Below, in pieces: positions 24,847-33,399 of a stretch of 36,369 nucleotides of DNA. The DNA comes from UBA1413 sp964472165. GTDB lineage: Bacteria > Bacteroidota > Bacteroidia > Bacteroidales > Prolixibacteraceae. Position numbers and translations under genes: made by a program. Position 1 is the first letter of the stretch, and each line of letters begins with the position of its first letter. Below the pieces are notes generated by a model, which ran no database searches, was not told the DNA's origin, and saw only the letters and a list, made by a program, of their open reading frames with translations. The stretch spans positions 1 to 36,369 of the forward strand of contig CAYYJE010000022.1 of NCBI GenBank assembly GCA_964472165.1, written 5' to 3'.

Positions 24847-26159
24847 GTTTCCCCGAATTTTTCCATCCACGCCCTGAAGCCGGGGTAGTCTCTGCCAATC
24901 TCCACCGACTGTCTGGTTCCCTTCATGAAGGCTGCCAGTTTATCGGGAAGGGGAATTGTCCCCGGGCCCAGAATCTCCTCCATGGTACCCGTGAATTTGG
25001 CAGGGTGGGCGGTCTCCAGAAAGGTGCCGGTTTCCCCTTTGCGGAGCTCCTCCTGCAAGGCTGCATATCCACAAGCCCCGTGAGGATCGCACATATACCC
25101 CGTTTCCCGGTAGACCTCTCTGATTGTCGACCGGATTTCCTCATCGGTATACCGATATCCCGTGACGATGGAAGCAATGGTTTCCCGGGAGTGTCCGTAC
25201 AGGTCGAGGATGCGGTCGAAGTTGCTGGGGTGACCCACATCCATGGCGTTGGCAATGGTTTCCACCGAAGGCCGGGGTTCGTAGCGTCCGCTTTCCAGGT
25301 ATTGGCAGACTACATCGTTGCGGTTGTTGGCGGCGATGAAGCGCGACACGGGAAGCCCCATCTCCCGCGCAAACAAACCGGCCGTGAGGTTGCCGAAGTT
25401 GCCGCTTGGGACCGATACCACCCAGGCTTTCCCGTCAAGGGCTCCCTGCTCCTTTAACCGGGCAAACGCGTTGAAATAGTAAAAGGACTGGGGCAGGAAA
25501 CGGGCTACATTGATGGAGTTGGCCGAGGTCAGCGTCGTCGTGCGGTTCAGCGCTTCATCGGCAAAGGCGGTTTTTACGAGTCTCTGGCAGTCGTCGAAGG
25601 TGCCGTCCACCTCCAGGGCCGTGATATTCTGTCCCAGTGTGGTAAACTGTTTTTCCTGGATTTCGCTTACCTTACCTTTGGGATAAAGTACCACCACCCT
25701 GATGCCTTCCACTCCCAGAAATCCGTTGGCCACGGCGCTTCCCGTGTCTCCCGAAGTGGCCACAAGTACCGTGATCCGGCGGTTTTCGCCCTCCAGAAAG
25801 TAACGGAGCATCCGGGCCATAAAACGGGCCCCCACATCCTTGAAGGCCAGCGTCGGCCCGTGGAACAACTCCAGCGACCAGATGTTTCCGGTCACCGGCA
25901 CCACCGGACAATCAAAATTGAGGGTGTCGTACACAATGGCGCGGAGATCATCCTCCGGAATATCTTCACCGAAGAATAGCCTGGCTGCTTCCATGGCGAT
26001 CTCCTGAAAGGTGAGCTGATGGATGGTGTCGAAAAAAGCAGGGGTGAACCGGTGAATCCGCTCCGGCATGAAAAGTCCGCTGTCGCCTGCCAGTCCCCGG
26101 ATTACTGCCTCGCTGAGCGATGCGGGAGGGGAGATTTTATGGGTGCTGTAATATTTCAC
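24837..26159 (-). CDS. thrC: Threonine synthase
   Basis: PLP enzyme converting O-phosphohomoserine to threonine. 440 residues of the E. coli-type (fold II) family: KISPPASLSEAVIRGLAGDSGLFMP, the PLP lysine in HGPTLAFKDVGARFM (Lys107), VATSGDTGSAV, SANSINVARFLPQ and SGNFGNLTAG. No ATG precedes the first family residues; I choose the GTG at 26159, giving (M)KYYSTHKISPP. The longer ORF to 26279 would translate a repeat into Leu-Arg residues and overlap apgM, so it is rejected. The terminal TGA lies in an 8-bp repeat. Third enzyme of the aspartate-to-threonine set with thrA and the kinase upstream. Confidence 0.95.
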   Translation of the reverse strand: MKYYSTHKISPPASLSEAVIRGLAGDSGLFMPERIHRFTPAFFDTIHQLTFQEIAMEAARLFFGEDIPEDDLRAIVYDTLNFDCPVVPVTGNIWSLELFHGPTLAFKDVGARFMARMLRYFLEGENRRITVLVATSGDTGSAVANGFLGVEGIRVVVLYPKGKVSEIQEKQFTTLGQNITALEVDGTFDDCQRLVKTAFADEALNRTTTLTSANSINVARFLPQSFYYFNAFARLKEQGALDGKAWVVSVPSGNFGNLTAGLFAREMGLPVSRFIAANNRNDVVCQYLESGRYEPRPSVETIANAMDVGHPSNFDRILDLYGHSRETIASIVTGYRYTDEEIRSTIREVYRETGYMCDPHGACGYAALQEELRKGETGTFLETAHPAKFTGTMEEILGPGTIPLPDKLAAFMKGTRQSVEIGRDYPGFRAWMEKFGETGD

Positions 26160-26165
26160 AAATCT

Positions 26166-26211
26166 TAAATCTTTTGTCCTTAATCTTAACCTTAACCTTA
26201 ACCTCAAATAG
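26166..26211. repeat. 6-bp CTTAAC repeat before thrC
   Basis: Degenerate then perfect 6-bp words (CTTAAA, CTTAAT, CTTAAC, CTTAAC, CTTAAC, CTCAAA) in the 109-bp gap between the kinase stop and the thrC GTG, starting only 7 nt upstream of it. On the mRNA this is a purine-rich GTTAAG tract and could affect thrC translation. Confidence 0.8.
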
Positions 26212-26268
26212 TTGTCCTTTACCTGGATTTTGCTCCGCTTCATGAACCGGCGGCCACATAAAGTCCTT

Positions 26269-27477
26269 TCACATTCCAAGCAATGTTTTCATAAATTCGT
26301 TTCCACTCAACAATCCGTAATCTCCTTTTTGAGCAGAGAACTCATCATAAGTGACAACCCCGTCGGGTTCCATGCCCGGGGTATAGATGACGAAAGGCAC
26401 GGCGTCGCGGGTATGGGTCCTGAGTTCACACGGGGTAGGGTGGTCAGGGAGGAGGGCAATGGTCACCGGTTCCTCCATTTTTTCACATGCCTCCAGAATT
26501 GGTTTTACCACACGCTGGTCGAGGTTTTCGATGGTGGTGGTCTTCAAAACCGGATTTCCCTCATGGCCTGCTTCGTCACTGGCTTCTACATGGAGATAAA
26601 CCAAATCGTGGTTTTTCAACGCATCGATGGCTGCCTGTGCCTTACCTTCGTAGTTGGTATCATACAGACCCGTGGCTCCTGGCACCTTGATCACATCCAT
26701 ACCCGCATATACACCGATGCCCTGGATCAGGTCGACTGCAGAAATGACGGCTGAATGGCCGATGCCGTAGAGTTCCTGCAGGGTGGGCATCTCTGGGCGG
26801 TAACCCGGCGACCAGGGCCAGATGCAGGTGGCAGGGTCCTTGCCTGCAGCCTTTCTTTGGAGATTTACGGGATGCTCATCCAGTAAATACCGGCTCCGCA
26901 CTATCAGGTAGTTGAGAAGCCCGGCAGTTTTTTGACCCTCCTGGTTTTGAGGCCTGACCAGCACCTGCCGGAAAGGGGTGCCCATCACATCGTGGGGAGG
27001 TGTACAATCCAGATGTTTACTGCCTCCTTTGACCACCAGGAGGTGGCGGTAGGAGACCCCCGGGTAAAAACGGATCATCCCGTTTCCCATCTTTTTGGCG
27101 AGGGAAGCGATGATCTCCGTGGCTTCTTCCGTGGAAATATGTCCGGCAGAGTGATTTTTGATTTTTTCCTCCTCCAGACAGATAAGGTTACAGCGGAGGG
27201 CCAGGTCGCCGGGTACCAGCTCCACGCCCATGCTGGCGGCTTCCAAAACACCGCGTCCTTCGAACACGGAGGCTACATCGTAGCCCAATACCGCCAGATT
27301 GGCAATCTCGCTTCCGGGATGCATTCCCGCGGGAACAGTGTCAAGCATGCCGCTGCACCCACGTCGTGCCAGTTCTTCCATGGCCGGCTTACGGGCGGCC
27401 TGCAGGGGCGTTTTTCCCGCAAGTACTCCGATGGGCTCATCAGCCAGACCATCACCCAGAATAATGATGTACTTCAT
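26269..27477 (-). CDS. ApgM-like homoserine kinase (iPGM superfamily)
   Basis: 402 residues of the archaeal-type cofactor-independent phosphoglycerate mutase superfamily: IIILGDGLADEP at the N-terminus with the metal-binding Asp, then HPGSEIANLAVLGYD, RCNLICLEEEKIKNHSAGHIS, YLHVEASDEAGHEG and LLPDHPTPCELRTHT. It sits between thrA and thrC, where thrB would be, matching the TIGR02535 group (proposed homoserine kinase, known from Bacteroides). I therefore read it as ATP:homoserine phosphotransferase rather than a glycolytic mutase; the reassignment is knowledge plus context. Start is the ATG at 27477. No GHMP-type thrB is present in the window. Confidence 0.88.
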   Translation of the reverse strand: MKYIIILGDGLADEPIGVLAGKTPLQAARKPAMEELARRGCSGMLDTVPAGMHPGSEIANLAVLGYDVASVFEGRGVLEAASMGVELVPGDLALRCNLICLEEEKIKNHSAGHISTEEATEIIASLAKKMGNGMIRFYPGVSYRHLLVVKGGSKHLDCTPPHDVMGTPFRQVLVRPQNQEGQKTAGLLNYLIVRSRYLLDEHPVNLQRKAAGKDPATCIWPWSPGYRPEMPTLQELYGIGHSAVISAVDLIQGIGVYAGMDVIKVPGATGLYDTNYEGKAQAAIDALKNHDLVYLHVEASDEAGHEGNPVLKTTTIENLDQRVVKPILEACEKMEEPVTIALLPDHPTPCELRTHTRDAVPFVIYTPGMEPDGVVTYDEFSAQKGDYGLLSGNEFMKTLLGM

Positions 27478-27538
27478 TAGTTATAGTCTTAATTATTAAG
27501 TCTTTAGTATTTATTCTTCAATGGCACTCCGAACTATC

Positions 27539-27592
27539 CCCGACAACCTTTACAACCCCGACAACCTTCACAACTCTGAGAACCCCGACAAC
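27539..27592. repeat. 9-bp tandem repeat CCCGACAAC, 6 copies
   Basis: Six 9-bp units (CCCGACAAC, CTTTACAAC, CCCGACAAC, CTTCACAAC, TCTGAGAAC, CCCGACAAC) in the 252-bp gap between thrA and the kinase gene. Same family as 24771-24824. Confidence 0.88.
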
Positions 27593-27593
27593 C

Positions 27594-27640
27594 ATTGAAC
27601 CCTTGAACCTTTGAACAATTTTGAACAACTGTTGAACCCC
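27594..27640. repeat. TTGAACCC-type repeat, 5 copies
   Basis: Five copies of an 8-12 bp word (TTGAACCC, TTGAACCT, TTGAACAAT, TTTGAACAACTG, TTGAACCCC) immediately following the 9-bp array. The stretch beyond it to 27729 holds a GC-rich segment, an imperfect hairpin (27684-27716) and GATCTTGACC/ACCTCGACC words up to the thrA stop. Confidence 0.78.
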
Positions 27641-27729
27641 CCAACCCCGACCTGCCGGAGCGCAGCGCAGGCTCTCGATCTTGACCTTCTTCGGGCACCG
27701 AAGCCTTTGCGAAGGTGACGACCTCGACC

Positions 27730-30150
27730 TTATATGTTCGACACCTTGATAAGGTCGGCAAAGACACCTGCAGCAGTGACCGCGGCACCGGCGCCATAGC
27801 CCTTGATCAGCATCGGGAACTCATTGTACCTTTCCGTGCGGTATATGATCATGTTATTGCTCCCTTCGAGGTCATAAAAAGGATGGTTCCTGCCGATTTC
27901 CTGCAATCCCACTTCCGCATGCCCCTCCTCAAAACTGGCTACAAAACGCCACCTGCACTCTTTTTGGACCAAAAGTTTCCGTTTTTCTTCAAAAGCGGCA
28001 TTCAGCTCCGGGATCTTTTCCCAGAAATCTTCAAGGGAGCCGCTGAAGAATTCTTCAGGAATGAAGGAATTGACCACGACATCCTCCTTGTCGATCCGGT
28101 ATCCCGATTCGCGCGCCAGAATCATCAATTTCCTCACCACATCGGCTCCGCTCAGGTCCACACGGGGATCAGGCTCCGTAAAGCCGGCATCCCTCGCCAT
28201 ACTTATCGTTTTGCTCAAGGGATTTTCAGCGGAAAGGGTATTGAAGATGAAATTAAGGGTTCCTGACAGGACAGCCTCAATTTTTAAAATTTTGTCGCCT
28301 GAATTCACCAGGTCATTCAGGGTGTTGATAATGGGCAAGCCTGCCCCCACATTGGTTTCAAACAGGAATTTAATACCTTTTCGTTTGGCGCTCTTTTTCA
28401 GGCTGAGGTAATTGTCGTAGCGTGAAGAGGCTGCTATTTTGTTGGCGGCCACTATCGATATGTTTTCCCCGAGGATGGTATGATAGGCTGCGGCAACCTC
28501 TTCTGAGGCAGTGCAGTCGACAAACACCGAATTGTATAGGTTCAGGGAGATCATCTTTTGAATGAAATCCTCTACTGAAGAGGGGTCACCTTTTTCTGTC
28601 ATCTCTTCCCGGAAGTGGATTACTTCGATTCCGTCGCGGTCAAAAAGCATCCTTTTCCGGTTGGCGATGCCGGCAAGTTTAATTTTCAGATGGCTCTCAC
28701 GTAAAAGTTTCTCCTGTTGTCCGGCTACCTGGGTGAGCAAATGCGAACCAACCAGGCCAGTTCCCATGAGAAAAACATTGAGTTCCGCATTCTCGGAGAG
28801 AAAGAAGGATTCGTGGACGACATTCAGGGTTTTACGCAAATCAGTGTGCCGGACCACCCACGAAATGTTGAGTTCAGAGGCCCCCTGGGCGATGGCGACC
28901 ACATTAATCCCATTCCGGCCGATGGTGCTGAAGAGTTTTCCGGCCACGCCGGTGGTCTGCTTCATGTTCTCCCCGACAATGGCCACAATGGAAAGCTCCC
29001 GTTCTACCAGTACCTTGTTTATCAGGTCGATGGAGATCTCTTTCCCGAACTCTTCCCTGATGGCGTCCTCAGCTTTCAGGGCCTGATTCTCTTCAATGGC
29101 AAAACTGATCGTGTTTTCCGAGGAAGCCTGGCTGATGAAAATGATGTTGATATTTTGCCGGGCCATGGCCGTGAAAAGCCGCATGGCTATACCGGTAACT
29201 CCCACCATCCCGATTCCCTGGATGGTGAGCAGGGCAATGCCCGGAATCGAAGAAATTCCTTTGATCGGCCTCTCTTTCCCGTTGACCACATTTTTGGTAA
29301 TCATCGTCCCCGGAGCTTCCGGATGCATCGTATTTCTGATGTGGACAGGAATCGATTTCTTGTAAACCGGCAGGATGGTAGGCGGGTATATCACCTTGGC
29401 CCCGAAGTTGGAGAGTTCCATGGCTTCCGCATAAGTGAGCATGGGGATGGTATATGCTTTGCTGATCACCCTGGGATCGGCTGTCATGAACCCGTCCACG
29501 TCGGTCCAGATTTCCAGGGAAGAGGCGTCGAGGATTGCTGCAAAGATGGATGCCGTATAATCAGACCCTCCACGACCCAGTGTCGTGTACTCCCCTGTCT
29601 TGTTGCGGGCAATGAAACCCGGAACCAGTGCTTTGCCGCTGAAATGCTCAAAACTGCCGGTTATCCGTCTTCCGGTTTCGGGGAAGTCAACCACAGCCTT
29701 TCCAAAATGGCTGTCGGTAACGATGAGTTCCGAGGAATCCCGCCATTCAATTCCAAGAAACCGGGAGACAATGACTGAAGAGATTCTTTCACCCATACCC
29801 AGAATCCGGTCCAGGGTTTTCAGGGTTAGCTCGCCAACCAGTGCAATTCCCGTCAGTACCTGCTCCATCTCCGTGAGGAGAAGGTCAATCTGCTTCAATG
29901 CCGGATGATCCCCTGGCAAAAGCTCTTCCATGACCGCGTGATGACGATCCCTGATTTCTTCATAACTGCTCCTGTAGGTCTGGATTCCCAGTGCTGCAGT
30001 CTGTGCCGTTTGCCAAATCTTGTCGGTGATTCCTCCGAGTGCGGATACCACAACCACCAGATCTCCGTCGCATCCGTCCACAATTGCTTTTACCTTCCGG
30101 ATGTGATTGGCGGTGCCGACTGATGTTCCTCCGAATTTTAATACTTTCAT
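27730..30150 (-). CDS. thrA: Bifunctional aspartokinase / homoserine dehydrogenase
   Basis: 806 residues, close to E. coli ThrA (820). The N-terminal aspartokinase has KFGGTSVG (4-11) and TLGRGGSDYTASI. A central ACT pair (roughly 310-460) has IQGIGMVGVTGIAMRLF and VAIVGENMKQTTGVAGKLF, implying feedback control. Homoserine dehydrogenase begins near residue 458 (FLMGTGLVGSHLL) and carries NVGAGLPIINTLNDLV, SGTLNFIF and DPRVDLSGADVVRKL. It makes aspartyl phosphate and homoserine for threonine. I start at the ATG at 30150 (MKVLKFGG); an ATG at 30162 adds four residues. A terminator with a competing third arm lies directly upstream. The TAA is followed by GGTCGAGG, as after map. Confidence 0.95.
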   Translation of the reverse strand: MKVLKFGGTSVGTANHIRKVKAIVDGCDGDLVVVVSALGGITDKIWQTAQTAALGIQTYRSSYEEIRDRHHAVMEELLPGDHPALKQIDLLLTEMEQVLTGIALVGELTLKTLDRILGMGERISSVIVSRFLGIEWRDSSELIVTDSHFGKAVVDFPETGRRITGSFEHFSGKALVPGFIARNKTGEYTTLGRGGSDYTASIFAAILDASSLEIWTDVDGFMTADPRVISKAYTIPMLTYAEAMELSNFGAKVIYPPTILPVYKKSIPVHIRNTMHPEAPGTMITKNVVNGKERPIKGISSIPGIALLTIQGIGMVGVTGIAMRLFTAMARQNINIIFISQASSENTISFAIEENQALKAEDAIREEFGKEISIDLINKVLVERELSIVAIVGENMKQTTGVAGKLFSTIGRNGINVVAIAQGASELNISWVVRHTDLRKTLNVVHESFFLSENAELNVFLMGTGLVGSHLLTQVAGQQEKLLRESHLKIKLAGIANRKRMLFDRDGIEVIHFREEMTEKGDPSSVEDFIQKMISLNLYNSVFVDCTASEEVAAAYHTILGENISIVAANKIAASSRYDNYLSLKKSAKRKGIKFLFETNVGAGLPIINTLNDLVNSGDKILKIEAVLSGTLNFIFNTLSAENPLSKTISMARDAGFTEPDPRVDLSGADVVRKLMILARESGYRIDKEDVVVNSFIPEEFFSGSLEDFWEKIPELNAAFEEKRKLLVQKECRWRFVASFEEGHAEVGLQEIGRNHPFYDLEGSNNMIIYRTERYNEFPMLIKGYGAGAAVTAAGVFADLIKVSNI

Positions 30151-30152
30151 AT

Positions 30153-30203
30153 TCCGGTTCATGAAAAAAACCGGATGAGCCTGAGGGCCTGCTGCATCCG
30201 GTT
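30153..30203 (-). terminator. Terminator with competing arm between recA and thrA (possible attenuator)
   Basis: On the minus strand, AACCGGATG (30203-30195) pairs perfectly with CATCCGGTT (30177-30169) over a 17-nt loop and is followed by a T run, giving an intrinsic terminator 25-34 nt after the recA stop. The second arm can instead pair over 7 bp with AACCGGA (30159-30153), whose loop contains the alternative thrA ATG and whose end sits 2 nt before the chosen ATG. Either it simply ends recA transcription, or the two hairpins switch thrA expression. No obvious Thr/Ile-rich leader peptide is seen. Confidence 0.75.
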
Positions 30204-30228
30204 CTTTAATGTTCACAATGGTCAATCC

Positions 30229-31254
30229 TTAATCATGTGAGGATGAAGTGGTAATCGCCTCCATGATCCTGGTTTCCAGTTCCGCAGCCAGCTCCGGATT
30301 GTCCCTGATTACCTTTTTTACCCCGTCACGGCCTTGTCCCAGCTTGGTTTCCCCATAGCTGAACCACGATCCGCTTTTTTTGATAATGTTGTAGTTCACC
30401 CCAAGATCCACGATCTCACCGGTCTTGGAAATTCCTTCGCCATAAAGGATGTCAAATTCTGCTTTCCGGAATGGGGGAGCGATTTTGTTCTTAACAACCT
30501 TTACCCTCACATTGTTGCCGGTCACTTCCTCTCCATCCTTGATCTGGCCAATCCTGCGGATGTCCAGCCTGACTGAGGAGTAAAATTTGAGGGCATTCCC
30601 CCCGGTAGTGGTCTCCGGATTGCCGAACATCACCCCGATTTTCTCTCTCAGCTGGTTGATGAAGATACAGCAGGTACGCGTTTTGCTGATGTTGGCCGTC
30701 AGTTTCCGGAGGGCTTGCGACATAAGCCGGGCCTGTAGTCCCAGTTTATTGTCGCCCATGTCGCCTTCAAGCTCAGCCTTGGGCGTCAGTGCAGCCACCG
30801 AGTCGATGACCACGATGTCGACTGCACCTGAGCGGATCAGGTTGTCGGCAATTTCAAGGGCCTGCTCTCCGTGATCGGGCTGTGATATCAGCAACTCTTC
30901 GATATTGACTCCCAACTTGCGGGCATAATAGGGATCAAACGCATGTTCCGCATCGATGATTGCCGCAATTCCCCCTGCTTTCTGCGCCTCAGCAATGGCA
31001 TGAATGGCCAGGGTGGTCTTCCCCGATGACTCGGGACCATAAATTTCAATAATTCTTCCTTTCGGATAGCCGCCAATGCCGAGTGCGACATCCAGACCAA
31101 TGGAACCGGAAGAGATGGCCGGCACATCTTCCACAGGCTTGTCACCCATGCGCATGATAGAACCTTTACCAAAACTCTTTTCAATTTTGTCAAGGGTCAG
31201 CTGAAGCGCTTTCAGCTTTTCCTTGTTCATCGCAGTCTGCTCTTCTTTTGTCAT
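30229..31254 (-). CDS. recA: Recombinase RecA
   Basis: Strand-exchange ATPase of homologous recombination and SOS co-protease. 341 residues, full length. The Walker A motif GPESSGKT, the Walker B VVIDSVAALTPKAE, the L2 region FGNPETTTGGNALKFYSS and the FINQLREKIG segment are intact. The N-terminus MTKEEQTAMNKEKLKALQLTLDKIEKSFGKGS is standard; a second Met at residue 9 is possible. It begins 12 nt after the bcp stop, so the two genes are probably one transcript from the promoter at 31755. A terminator/attenuator separates it from thrA. I see no intein. Confidence 0.98.
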   Translation of the reverse strand: MTKEEQTAMNKEKLKALQLTLDKIEKSFGKGSIMRMGDKPVEDVPAISSGSIGLDVALGIGGYPKGRIIEIYGPESSGKTTLAIHAIAEAQKAGGIAAIIDAEHAFDPYYARKLGVNIEELLISQPDHGEQALEIADNLIRSGAVDIVVIDSVAALTPKAELEGDMGDNKLGLQARLMSQALRKLTANISKTRTCCIFINQLREKIGVMFGNPETTTGGNALKFYSSVRLDIRRIGQIKDGEEVTGNNVRVKVVKNKIAPPFRKAEFDILYGEGISKTGEIVDLGVNYNIIKKSGSWFSYGETKLGQGRDGVKKVIRDNPELAAELETRIMEAITTSSSHD

Positions 31255-31266
31255 AATTCAGATTGA

Positions 31267-31731
31267 TTATATGTTTAGCGTTTTTTCGATCTGCAGGGAA
31301 TGGTTTTTGGTGTCCACACTGGTGAATACTTCGCTGATAAATCCGTTTTCATCAATCACAAAGGTAGTCCGTAAAACACCCATATACGATTTCCCGTACA
31401 TCTTTTTTTCTCCCCAAACCCCGTATTTTTCCATAATGAGGTGGTCGGGATCGGCTATTAGGTTGAATTTTAACCCATACTTGTGGATGAATCCCTGGTG
31501 CGAACGAATTGTGTCAGGACTGACGCCGACAATGTCAAATCCCCGGGCTATCCATCCGGAGTAATTGTCGTTCAGGTTACACGCCTCCGCAGTGCACCCT
31601 GGAGTGTTGTCTTTGGGATAGAAATAAAGAATCACTTTTTTCCCTGCGAAATTTTCCAGGGAAATCGGTTCTCCGTTCTGATTGACACCGGTGAATCCGG
31701 GGGCTTTGTCTCCTCTTTGAAGTGTTGTCAT
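31267..31731 (-). CDS. bcp: Thioredoxin-dependent thiol peroxidase (Bcp/PrxQ)
   Basis: Reduces hydrogen peroxide and organic hydroperoxides in the cytoplasm. 154 residues. Peroxidatic Cys in FYPKDNTPGCTAEAC, with a second Cys five residues on (the PrxQ-type resolving position), then VVGVSPDTIRSHQGFIHKYGLKFNLIADPD and GVLRTTFVIDENG. Length fits. Start is the ATG at 31731 with an exact -7 element 24 nt upstream. First gene of a minus-strand run with recA. Confidence 0.95.
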   Translation of the reverse strand: MTTLQRGDKAPGFTGVNQNGEPISLENFAGKKVILYFYPKDNTPGCTAEACNLNDNYSGWIARGFDIVGVSPDTIRSHQGFIHKYGLKFNLIADPDHLIMEKYGVWGEKKMYGKSYMGVLRTTFVIDENGFISEVFTSVDTKNHSLQIEKTLNI

Positions 31732-31754
31732 GCTGTATGTGGATTAGATTTTTA

Positions 31755-31762
31755 CAAAGATA
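31755..31762 (-). promoter_or_regulatory. Candidate -7 element for bcp-recA
   Basis: The minus strand reads TATCTTTG, an exact TAnnTTTG match, 24 nt before the bcp ATG. No clear TTG at 17-23 nt. No SOS-type operator is recognised. Confidence 0.45.
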
Positions 31763-31888
31763 AACCAATCCTTGTTTTAATGCCGGTTTCTCTTGCATTT
31801 GGTCGATTGGATTATCCAAAATTAAATATTGTGGAGAAATTTGCACAATTATTGTAATTTTAAAGTTTGAATAAAAGTTAAAAAACAG

Positions 31889-33388
31889 ATGATTCCCTTT
31901 AAATATCTATACCGTATTTTTCTGCTTATACTCTGTGCGGGGTTCTTTTTCCCGGTTTATGGAAAAGTCGATTTCCCGGCGCCCCAGGACCAGCGTGAAA
32001 CTGCCATCTCCCTGTTCCGGGAAGGACAATATGAGAAGGCATTGCCTTTGTTTTCAAAACTCAACTATGATTTCCCCTACGACTTTCTTTTGAAATATTT
32101 CACGGGGGCCTGCCTGGTTGAAACCGGGGATTATGGGGTTGAGGCAGAAAAAAACCTGATCCTGGCTTCTTCCAAAGAGGTTCCTGCCAGGGTATTTTAC
32201 TACCTCGGGAAATTGTATCATGCCCGTGGAAGCTGGAACAGTGCACAGCGCTTTTACAACCGTTTTGTGAACAATTCCGACACCTTACAGGTAAGGGAGC
32301 TTAAAATTGAGATGCTTTCGGACCTTTGCTACCGGCAGGTTAATCCGTTTGCTCCCGCAGGAGATGCGGAAACAGCCAGCCGGGAAACCTTAAAAGAACC
32401 AGATACTCCGGTTGCCGGAATCCCTGATACGAATCCGCTTCCACCAGCTGAAACTGTGGCCCCGGATCCGCCCAGAAGCGAAGATGTTCCCGCTTCAATT
32501 CCGGAAAGTGCGCAACCCCTTCCGCAACCGTCACCGGAAAAACGGGATACGCTCTTCCTTCACGGCGATTCTGCTTTGATGGAACAACCTGTTCACGAAC
32601 TGCTTGTTAATGAGCAGCCTCTCCCGGAAGAACTGCCGGCATCCCCGGAATTTATCCATTTCAGGATCAACGAAAAAGTGGTATACCTGATCGAAGATAT
32701 GTTTCAGGAGGAGGAAGCACTGAAAGAATTCAGACTGGCAGAAAAACGCAAATCGGAGCTTGATTCGCTACTGGATGAGTTGGAAATTATGAGAAAACGT
32801 TACCACGAAGCGATGAATCCCATGCTCAGGGACTCTATGGCCGTGGGAATCAGACAGGCAGAAAGCCTTACCCTCGTGATGAAAGGAGAAGTGGATGCCC
32901 ACTTCCGCCGGGCAGCGTCACTGGAAAATGAGTGGTGGAAGGATGCGGATTTTTCAGTCTATCAAACTTTTATTCAAATCCGTGATTCTGTGGAAAAGCT
33001 CAGAATCCCGCCACCTCCACCTGTTGTATTGCCTGAAATGGTTATGGCCCAGGCGTCGGCTGATACCATCCCGGAAGGGGATCCTGCAGGGGAACAGGAA
33101 GCTGAACCTGAAGCCGGGGACGATGAGGATACCCTCACATACAGGATCCAGATAGGTGCTTACAGCAAAGCGATACCTGCCCAACGGAAAGCCTTGTTTG
33201 ACAAAATCTCCAAAATCAGGGTTGTGGAGACATTTGTCAATGAGGAAGGAGTGACCGTGTATACTACCGGAAATCTCACCAGTTTCGATGATGCTGTGAC
33301 GTTACAGAACCAGGTAAGGCTCGAAGGAGTAAAAGATGCGTTTGTGATAGCCATGAAAGGTGGAAAAAGAGTACCTTTACCAAAATAA
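31889..33388 (+). CDS. TPR and SPOR domain protein, exported
   Basis: 499 residues. A signal peptide (MIPFKYLYRIFLLILCAGFFFPVYG) leads to a TPR-like helical region (about 33-150: AISLFREGQYEKALPLFSKL, VFYYLGKLYHARGSWNSAQRFY). A proline-rich linker (155-230), a charged coiled-coil-like stretch (265-350) and an acidic linker precede a C-terminal SPOR domain (about 417-490: TYRIQIGAYSKAIP). SPOR domains bind denuded peptidoglycan, so the protein is likely periplasmic and envelope-related. The upstream region has near-match -7 elements (TAATTTTA at 31855, TAAAGTTTG at 31861). clpS starts 11 nt downstream. Confidence 0.85.
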   Translation: MIPFKYLYRIFLLILCAGFFFPVYGKVDFPAPQDQRETAISLFREGQYEKALPLFSKLNYDFPYDFLLKYFTGACLVETGDYGVEAEKNLILASSKEVPARVFYYLGKLYHARGSWNSAQRFYNRFVNNSDTLQVRELKIEMLSDLCYRQVNPFAPAGDAETASRETLKEPDTPVAGIPDTNPLPPAETVAPDPPRSEDVPASIPESAQPLPQPSPEKRDTLFLHGDSALMEQPVHELLVNEQPLPEELPASPEFIHFRINEKVVYLIEDMFQEEEALKEFRLAEKRKSELDSLLDELEIMRKRYHEAMNPMLRDSMAVGIRQAESLTLVMKGEVDAHFRRAASLENEWWKDADFSVYQTFIQIRDSVEKLRIPPPPPVVLPEMVMAQASADTIPEGDPAGEQEAEPEAGDDEDTLTYRIQIGAYSKAIPAQRKALFDKISKIRVVETFVNEEGVTVYTTGNLTSFDDAVTLQNQVRLEGVKDAFVIAMKGGKRVPLPK

Positions 33389-33399
33389 GTGAATGAGAG

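Noticed and set aside
24741..25457. 238-codon ORF on the plus strand starting in repeats
   Set aside because: Begins in the 9-bp array and continues antisense to thrC; no family resemblance.
26160..26279. N-terminal extension of thrC containing LRLRLRLRLR
   Set aside because: Translates the hexamer repeat, overlaps the upstream gene, and precedes the canonical ThrC N-terminus.
27684..27716. Nested hairpin after thrA (ACCTTC/GAAGGT outside TTCGG/CCGAA)
   Set aside because: No T tract on either strand and an 8-nt bulge, so it is not called as a terminator.
28717..29778. 353-codon ORF on the plus strand
   Set aside because: Antisense shadow of thrA; composition is unlike a protein, with no motif.
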